A stretch of 35,406 nt of DNA from JAXMAR01 sp046350295. Lineage in GTDB: Bacteria; Planctomycetota; Planctomycetia; Gemmatales; Gemmataceae. Position 1 is the first letter of the stretch; each line of letters starts with the position of its first letter. Of the stretch, positions 30,813 to 35,406 are shown piece after piece. The translations under genes and the position numbers were made by a program. Where the stretch lies: contig JAXMAR010000062.1 in NCBI GenBank assembly GCA_046350295.1, positions 1 through 35,406 of the forward strand. Reading direction: 5' to 3'. The notes under the pieces were generated by a model, which had not been told where the DNA came from, searched no databases, and was given only the letters and a program-made list of their open reading frames with translations.

Positions 30813-31975
30813 ATGCCCTTCCTCTCCCTCTCCCACCTCACCCCCCAACCCATCGAATGGCTCTGGCCCGGACACCTTCCCCTCGGCCACATCTCCCTCC
30901 TCGACGGCGACCCGGGCGTCGGCAAATCCATCCTCACCCTCGACATCGCCGCCCGCGTCACCACCGGCCGCGAATTCCCCGGTTGCAGGCGCACTCCGTG
31001 TGCCGTAGCCGAGCCCACTCCCTGCGCCGCCCCCGCCAACGTCCTCATCCTCAACGCCGAGGACAGCGCCCGCGAGCTCATCCACCCCCGCCTTGCCGCC
31101 GCCCGCGCCGACCTCGACCGCGTCACCGTCTGGCAGCACCACCCCGGCGAAGCCTGGCTCCGCCTCCCGGGCGACCTCGCCCAGCTCGACAACGCCCTCA
31201 CCCGCCATCGCCCCCGCCTCCTCATCCTCGACCCCTTCACCGCTTTCCTCGGCCCCGGCCTCAACCTCGCGAGCGAGCACGACGCCAGAAGCGCCCTCGC
31301 CCCGCTCGCCGACCTCGCCGCCAAGCACAACTGCGCCGTCCAGCTCATCCGCCACCTCAACAAGTCCGGCGGCCAGAACGCCCTCTACCGCGGCCTCCAC
31401 TCCATCGGCATCGTCGCCGCCGCTCGCCTCGCCTGGCTCGTCGGCCGCGACCCCCGCCTCCCCGGCCGCCTCATCCTCGCCGAAGAAAAATCCAACCTCG
31501 CCACCCCCCAGCCCAGCCTCGCCTTCACCATCATCAACAGGGCCCGCCACGCTCCCTCTCCCCCTCCGATAGTGGGAGAGGGGCCGGGGGCGCCGGGGTT
31601 CCCATCATCGAATGGCAAGGCCCCGTCTCCTGGAAAGCCGACGACCTCCTCGGCTCCAGCCGCCGCGACCGCCTCCGCATCCGCGCCAACGAGTTCCTCG
31701 CCACCATCCTCAAACCCGGCCCCCGCCCTGCCCACGAGATCACCCGCGCCGCCCGCCAACACGGCCTCTCCGACCGCGCCCTCCGCCGCGCCCGCCGCGA
31801 CCTCCAAATCTCCTCCCAACTCGTCGGCAACTTCCACCACCACCGCCACTGGTGGCTCCTCCCCGGCCAGCAACTCCCCGACTCCATCCTCTCCCCCGAA
31901 GCAAAAGCCATCGACGAAACCTTCCGCAAAATCGAGGAAAGCTGGGAAGGCAAGATGGACCAACCCGCCGCTTGA
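30813..31975 (+). pseudogene. RepA/AAA_25-type ATPase, frame broken at a REP-like palindrome
   Basis: A P-loop ATPase of the RepA/RecA-like AAA_25 family, linked to replication of mobile DNA or DNA handling. Walker A is LLDGDPGVGKS and Walker B is LLILDPFTAFLG, with VQLIRHLNKSGG following as in RepA. The first frame stays coherent to about 31545 (LAFTIINR). The expected continuation, VPIIEWQGPVSWKADDLLGS, lies in another frame from about 31600 and ends at TGA 31975 after a winged-helix-like C-terminal part (PAHEITRAARQHGLSD). Between them lies a palindrome of about 50 nt. The start is ATG 30813 or TTG 30732. The first frame runs on without a stop into the sigma-factor gene, which is incidental. 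Confidence 0.75.
31554..31582. repeat. REP-like palindrome inside the ATPase gene
   Basis: CCCTCTCCC (31554-31562) and GGGAGAGGG (31574-31582) pair around an 11-nt loop, followed by a GGCCGGGGGCGCCGGGG tract. The same kind of CCTCTCCC/GGGAGAGG palindrome is a common dispersed element in bacteria. The gene changes frame across it. Confidence 0.7.
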
Positions 31976-32075
31976 ACGCGTGCCGAGCGCCACATTCTCC
32001 AGAAAAACTCCATTTCCTTCTTGCAACAGCGCGAAAAAAGGCGAGAAACTCGTCTTGGTCAAGATGGAAACTCCT

Positions 32076-32618
32076 ATGCACCCCGACAACCCGGATTACG
32101 GCGCCGAACTCGAGGGCTACCGGCCCTACCTCCACGCGATCGCGCGCATGCACCTCGACTATCGGCTGCGCAAGCGCATCGACCCGGAAGATGTGGTGCA
32201 ATACGTCTTTTGCAAGGCGATCGAGAAGTGGGACCAGTGTTCCGGGTCGCGCAAGGCCTGGCTGCGGCGAATCCTGCTCAATCATCTGAAGGACCTGGTC
32301 GACAAGATGAGGGCTAAGAAGGCCAACGTCGATCTCGAAGTGGCGCTCGAGCATTCGTCGGTTCGGCTCGACGCACTATTGGCCGCGGAGCAGTCCAGCC
32401 CGAGTCAACGGGCGATGGCCAATGAAGAACTGGCTCGCCTTGAGGAAGCGCTGGCGAAGTTGCCGCTCAAGCAGCAAGAGGTGGTCATTCTCAATCGCTA
32501 TCATCAGGTGAAGCTCGAAGACATTGCCGTTCAGCTTGGCATGACGCTGGGGACCGTCGGGGGATTGCTGCGGCGCGGGCTGGAAGGCCTGGTGCGCCAT
32601 CTGACTTTTCCGGAGTAG
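32076..32618 (+). CDS. ECF-type RNA polymerase sigma factor
   Basis: A 180-residue extracytoplasmic-function sigma factor of the planctomycete type. Region 2 is seen in LEGYRPYLHAIARMHLDYRL to DPEDVVQYVFCKAIEKWDQ (about residues 12-55), and region 4 in LEEALAKLPLKQQEVVILNR to LEDIAVQLGMTLGTVGGLLRRGL (about 112-170), with the helix-turn-helix that reads the -35. No anti-sigma gene follows. Instead a Ser/Thr kinase starts 3 nt after its stop, the paired arrangement known in planctomycetes, where phosphorylation is thought to control the sigma factor. ATG 32076 was chosen for its GGAA site 7 nt upstream; ATG 32064 is also possible. Confidence 0.9.
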   Translation: MHPDNPDYGAELEGYRPYLHAIARMHLDYRLRKRIDPEDVVQYVFCKAIEKWDQCSGSRKAWLRRILLNHLKDLVDKMRAKKANVDLEVALEHSSVRLDALLAAEQSSPSQRAMANEELARLEEALAKLPLKQQEVVILNRYHQVKLEDIAVQLGMTLGTVGGLLRRGLEGLVRHLTFPE

Positions 32619-32621
32619 ACC

Positions 32622-34268
32622 ATGGAATCGACGTTCGCCGAGGATGCCGTTCTGGACGAGGCCTTTGCCGCCTTTGTGCAAGCGCGGGAGAAGGGCGATG
32701 TCGAGGCGGCGCGCAAGCTGCTGGCGGATCACGCGGGGCTCGCGGAGCAAGCCGCAATGCATTACGCCTTCTGCCCGCCCTTGCCTGAGCCGTGGCCGCC
32801 CATCGATCTGCGCCCCGGAACGCTGAATGATCCGGGCCATCCCGACACGCCGCCGGCGCAGAGCGATTGGCCGAAGGTGCCGGGCTACGAGATTCTCGCA
32901 GAACTGGGCCGCGGCGCCATGGGCGTTGTCTACAAAGCGTGGCAAGTCGGGCTCAAGCGCTTCGTCGCCTTGAAGATGATCCGCGCGGGAGCGCTTGCGG
33001 ACCGCGACCAGAAGGAACGCTTCCGCCGCGAGGCCGAGGCGGTTGCCGCCCTGAATCATGCGAATATCGTGCAGATTTATGAGATTGGCGAGCACGGCGG
33101 CTCCCCCTATTTCTCGATGGAATACGTCGACGGCGGCAGCCTCGCTATGCGGTTGATGGCTTCGCCGTTCTCGGACAGGTAAGCAGCCGATCTCGTCGAG
33201 TTGGTGGCGACGGCGGTCCACTATGCCCATGGGCGCCGCGTCGTGCACCGCGACCTGAAGCCCGCCAATATCTTGCTGACGAGCGGCGGGATTCCCAAGG
33301 TCGCGGATTTTGGACTGGCGAAGATCCTCAGCGAGGATAGTAGCGTCACGCGCACGGGCGGCATCGTGGGCACGCCAAGTTACATGGCGCCTGAGCAAGC
33401 CGATGGCAAAGCCAGGGAAATCGGACCGAAGATCGATGTCTACGCTCTGGGCGCCGTTTTGTACGAGCTGCTCACGGGTAGGCCCCCATTTCGCGGCGAG
33501 ACGATTCAGGAGACTTTGCGTTTGGTCGTAGAACAAGCACCCGACCCACCTCGCAAGCACAATCCGCGTGTCGACCGAGCGCTGGAGGCGGTCTGCCTCA
33601 AATGCCTGGAAAAGGAGCCAAAGCAGCGCTATGAAAGCGCCAAGGAGCTGGCGCTGGAACTGGAACGCTTTCGGGTCGGCGATCCGGTGCAGGCCCGCCC
33701 GCCAGGCATTGGACGCCGGGCGGTGCAGGTCATCCTGCGGCACCAGTTCAAGGACGTACGCCCATGGGGTTGGATAACCCTTCTGTGCGGCCTCGTCTTC
33801 GGCGGCGGTCACCTTTTGAACGCATGGGCCATCGCTACCGAACAGTCCTCGTTGGTGCTCCTTTGGATCGCCCTCATCGGGGCCGTTCTGTACGTCGTTA
33901 TCTGTGTCGTGGCGCTCCGTGGACGTACTTTTGCCGTCGGCGACCGGCACGGAGTCTCTCTCATCATCGGCCTCGGTCTCGCGTGTGCGATGCTACTCGG
34001 TGTTCACCCCCGTGACCCCGGCCTCGACCTCACTGCCTATCGGTTGTCGCTTTATCCGTTGCTCGCACTCCTATATGGCCTTGGTTACTTCATGATGGGG
34101 GCCCCCAGCTGGGGCGGCTTCTACGTTTACGGAGTTGCCCTCTTTGTGCTCGCGCTCGTGATGGCACTGGCGCCCCCGGTCGGGCCAGTCCTTTTCGCGT
34201 CTTTTTTCGGGATCACGCAGGTTTGGATCGGGGTGTACCTCCTCCGTTTCGACGCACGCCATCGATGA
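32622..34268 (+). pseudogene. Ser/Thr protein kinase with multi-pass membrane tail, interrupted by an in-frame TAA
   Basis: Read through one stop, this is a 548-codon Hanks-type kinase. After an N-terminal helical domain (residues 1-90) come the glycine loop LGRGAMGVVYKAW, Lys about 118 in VALKM, HRDLKPAN at about 209, DFGLAK at about 229, APEQ, and a C-lobe to about 350. About six hydrophobic segments follow to the end, beginning GWITLLCGLVFGGG and LLWIALIGAVLYVV. Codon 187 (33180-33182) is TAA, where relatives have Gln (DRQAAELVELV); one C-to-T change explains it, and the frame is the same on both sides. Without read-through the kinase is cut before its catalytic loop. It is coupled to the ECF sigma gene (stop to ATG 3 nt). 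Confidence 0.85.
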
Positions 34269-34643
34269 CCGGCGCCAGAAACTGAAGAACCTCACATTCC
34301 GAGACAGCCAGGGCGACGCTCGTCGACCGCTTGCGACTGGAGCCGGAGCACTCCGCCAGGCCCTGGGCATCGGTGTACGTCAGCCCGGGGCTCCCGCTGA
34401 AATTCACTCTCTCGCGCAAAAAAACCACCCATCTTCCGTCCGGTCTCCTCATCGGCGTTCCACTTCGGAACACCGCTCAATTCCCGGGAGATCGGTCATG
34501 GCGCTTTCTCTCTTCTTCTTTGCTTTGTTTCTCCTTGGCCGCCGAAATTCGCCAGCGGGCGCAAAAGAGTGACGCCGATTCCGTCTGGATCCCCACGGTT
34601 CCAAACGACTCCTTCTCGAAACAAGTAAACTTCCGAGGCAATC
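34269..34643. other. Gene-free stretch of about 375 nt
   Basis: No gene recognised between the kinase and the redoxin. It holds one tiny open frame listed separately. The minus-strand frame 34213-34473 shows no family features. Confidence 0.5.
34498..34572 (+). CDS. Possible 24-residue hydrophobic leader peptide
   Basis: ATG at 34498 follows GGGAGATCGGTC, a good ribosome site. It codes MALSLFFFALFLLGRR and a short polar end, so a small membrane peptide upstream of the redoxin gene is possible. There is no further support. Confidence 0.2.
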   Translation: MALSLFFFALFLLGRRNSPAGAKE

Positions 34644-35406
34644 ATGACCAAGAAACACCTGGCTGTCCTGATTCTGGTCCCGTGCCTGGCGGGGTTGTAC
34701 GGGATCGCCATCTCCTGTCGGCCTTCCGATCCGGATTCCGCCTTGCTCAGTTTCTTCCTGTTCCGGGCCCATTGCCCGACGCCGGATGCGGAACCCGCGC
34801 CTGCCGAGGTCGTGAAAAAAGACGAGCCTGTTCCACCGGCGCCGCCGATCTCCAACTTTGCCCTCAACGATTCTGCCGGGCATGAATGTTCCCTTGCGGA
34901 CTTCAAGGACAAGAAAGCCATCGCGATCGTGTTCATTGGCACCGAATGCCCATTGGTGAACCTCTATGTGGGGCGCCTCGCCGAGATGCAGCGCGAGTAC
35001 GGGCCCAGGGGACTGCAGATCCTGGCCGTCAACAGCAATGGCCATGATTCGGTCGAGGCCATCGCGAAGCATGCCGCGAGCCGCCACCTGCCGTTCCCGG
35101 TGCTGGTGGATGCGGATCAACGGGTCGCCGACCGGCTCAAGGCGGCACGGACGCCGGAAGCGATTCTGCTCGATGCGGGTTGGATCGTCCGCTATCGGGG
35201 CCGGATCGACGATCAGTATGCCGTGGGCGCGGATCGCCGCTCGCCGTTGCGACACGACCTGAAGGAAGCGATCATCGACGTCCTGGCGGGAAAGACGGTC
35301 CGCGTTGCCGAGACGAAGGTGGAAGGTTGCTTCATCAGCCGTGCGGTGGCGCCCGCCCCCCAAGAGCCAGAGCGACAGGTTACGTATTGCCGCGACGTGG
35401 CGCCGA
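34644..35406 (+). CDS. Thioredoxin-fold redoxin protein (AhpC/TSA-like), partial
   Basis: The gene runs off the right edge, so about 254 N-terminal residues are present. An N-terminal hydrophobic segment (residues about 5-22, AVLILVPCLAGLYGIAI) anchors or exports it. After a Pro/Ala-rich linker (about 50-73) comes a redoxin domain: FALNDSAGHECSLADFKDKK, then IVFIGTECPLVNLYVGRL with a single peroxidatic-type Cys, and ILAVNSNGHDS and RTPEAILLD. Toward the edge it reads QVTYCRDVAP, the start of the domain that in planctomycetes often continues as a cytochrome c-like or copper-binding module. It may deliver or remove electrons in the envelope. ATG 34644 follows CGAGGCAATC. Confidence 0.85.
   Translation, partial: MTKKHLAVLILVPCLAGLYGIAISCRPSDPDSALLSFFLFRAHCPTPDAEPAPAEVVKKDEPVPPAPPISNFALNDSAGHECSLADFKDKKAIAIVFIGTECPLVNLYVGRLAEMQREYGPRGLQILAVNSNGHDSVEAIAKHAASRHLPFPVLVDADQRVADRLKAARTPEAILLDAGWIVRYRGRIDDQYAVGADRRSPLRHDLKEAIIDVLAGKTVRVAETKVEGCFISRAVAPAPQEPERQVTYCRDVAP

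Noticed and set aside
30732..32618. A single protein joining ATPase and sigma factor
   Set aside because: The first ATPase frame stays open into the sigma gene by chance; the coherent ATPase C-terminus is in another frame and ends at 31975.
34213..34473. Minus-strand 86-residue frame after the kinase
   Set aside because: It overlaps the end of the kinase, has no ribosome site that stands out and no recognisable family.

Overview
The window looks like chromosomal DNA of a high-GC planctomycete, probably a relative of the Gemmatales. The evidence is a Tat-type DUF1501 protein, an ECF sigma factor beside a Ser/Thr kinase with a membrane tail, several Hanks-type kinase or kinase-like genes, CsrA, Rex, many short secreted proteins, and a thioredoxin-fold protein at the right edge that leads into a YCRDVAP motif typical of planctomycete cytochrome-like proteins. 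The lineage call rests on gene content alone. No tRNA, rRNA, CRISPR array, transposase or prophage was seen.

Layout. 1-6242 holds the start of asd, a membrane-anchored unknown protein, a one-domain MetE-like methyltransferase, two hotdog-fold acyl-CoA enzymes, a HigA-type antitoxin remnant, and two tandem secreted VWA proteins. 6436-8278 is a reduced str operon: rpsL, a zinc-ribbon microprotein, rpsG, and a frameshifted small gene with an 8-bp repeat; fusA and tuf are absent. 8306-11604 has a DJ-1/PfpI protein, a UPF0316 membrane protein, a D,D-carboxypeptidase and a PfkB sugar kinase. 11665-13467 is a broken zinc-ribbon/pseudokinase/PP2C gene, divergent from a large secreted alpha/beta hydrolase, followed by a transmembrane Ser/Thr kinase, rex and a free-standing E2-type acyltransferase domain. 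20207-24922 has an esterase, a compact STAS-csrA-BON operon, a small secreted protein, an enolase-superfamily enzyme and a GT2 glycosyltransferase. 25013-30392 has an exported methyltransferase, def, a small secreted protein, a DUF1501 gene with many indels and a secreted zinc metalloprotease. 30813-35406 has a RepA/AAA-type ATPase interrupted by a REP-like palindrome, the ECF sigma/kinase pair (kinase with one in-frame TAA), and a truncated redoxin.

How the parts may act together. Signal transduction dominates: two membrane kinases, a pseudokinase-phosphatase, an ECF sigma factor, a STAS protein coupled to CsrA, and the NADH-responsive repressor Rex. Much of the rest is secreted hydrolases and envelope proteins. 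Six coding regions are broken. Some hold several closely spaced, mutually compensating indels, so assembly error must be weighed against real gene decay.

Most unusual observations: a dispersed 27-nt (9-codon) repeat appears three times as single or paired units. One copy supplies the hydrophobic core of the hydrolase signal peptide, and an inverted pair almost exactly fills the gap between two convergent stop codons. An 8-bp tandem repeat in the gene after rpsG could switch its frame on and off. Several promoters share the pattern TTGACC, 17 nt, TA-hexamer.
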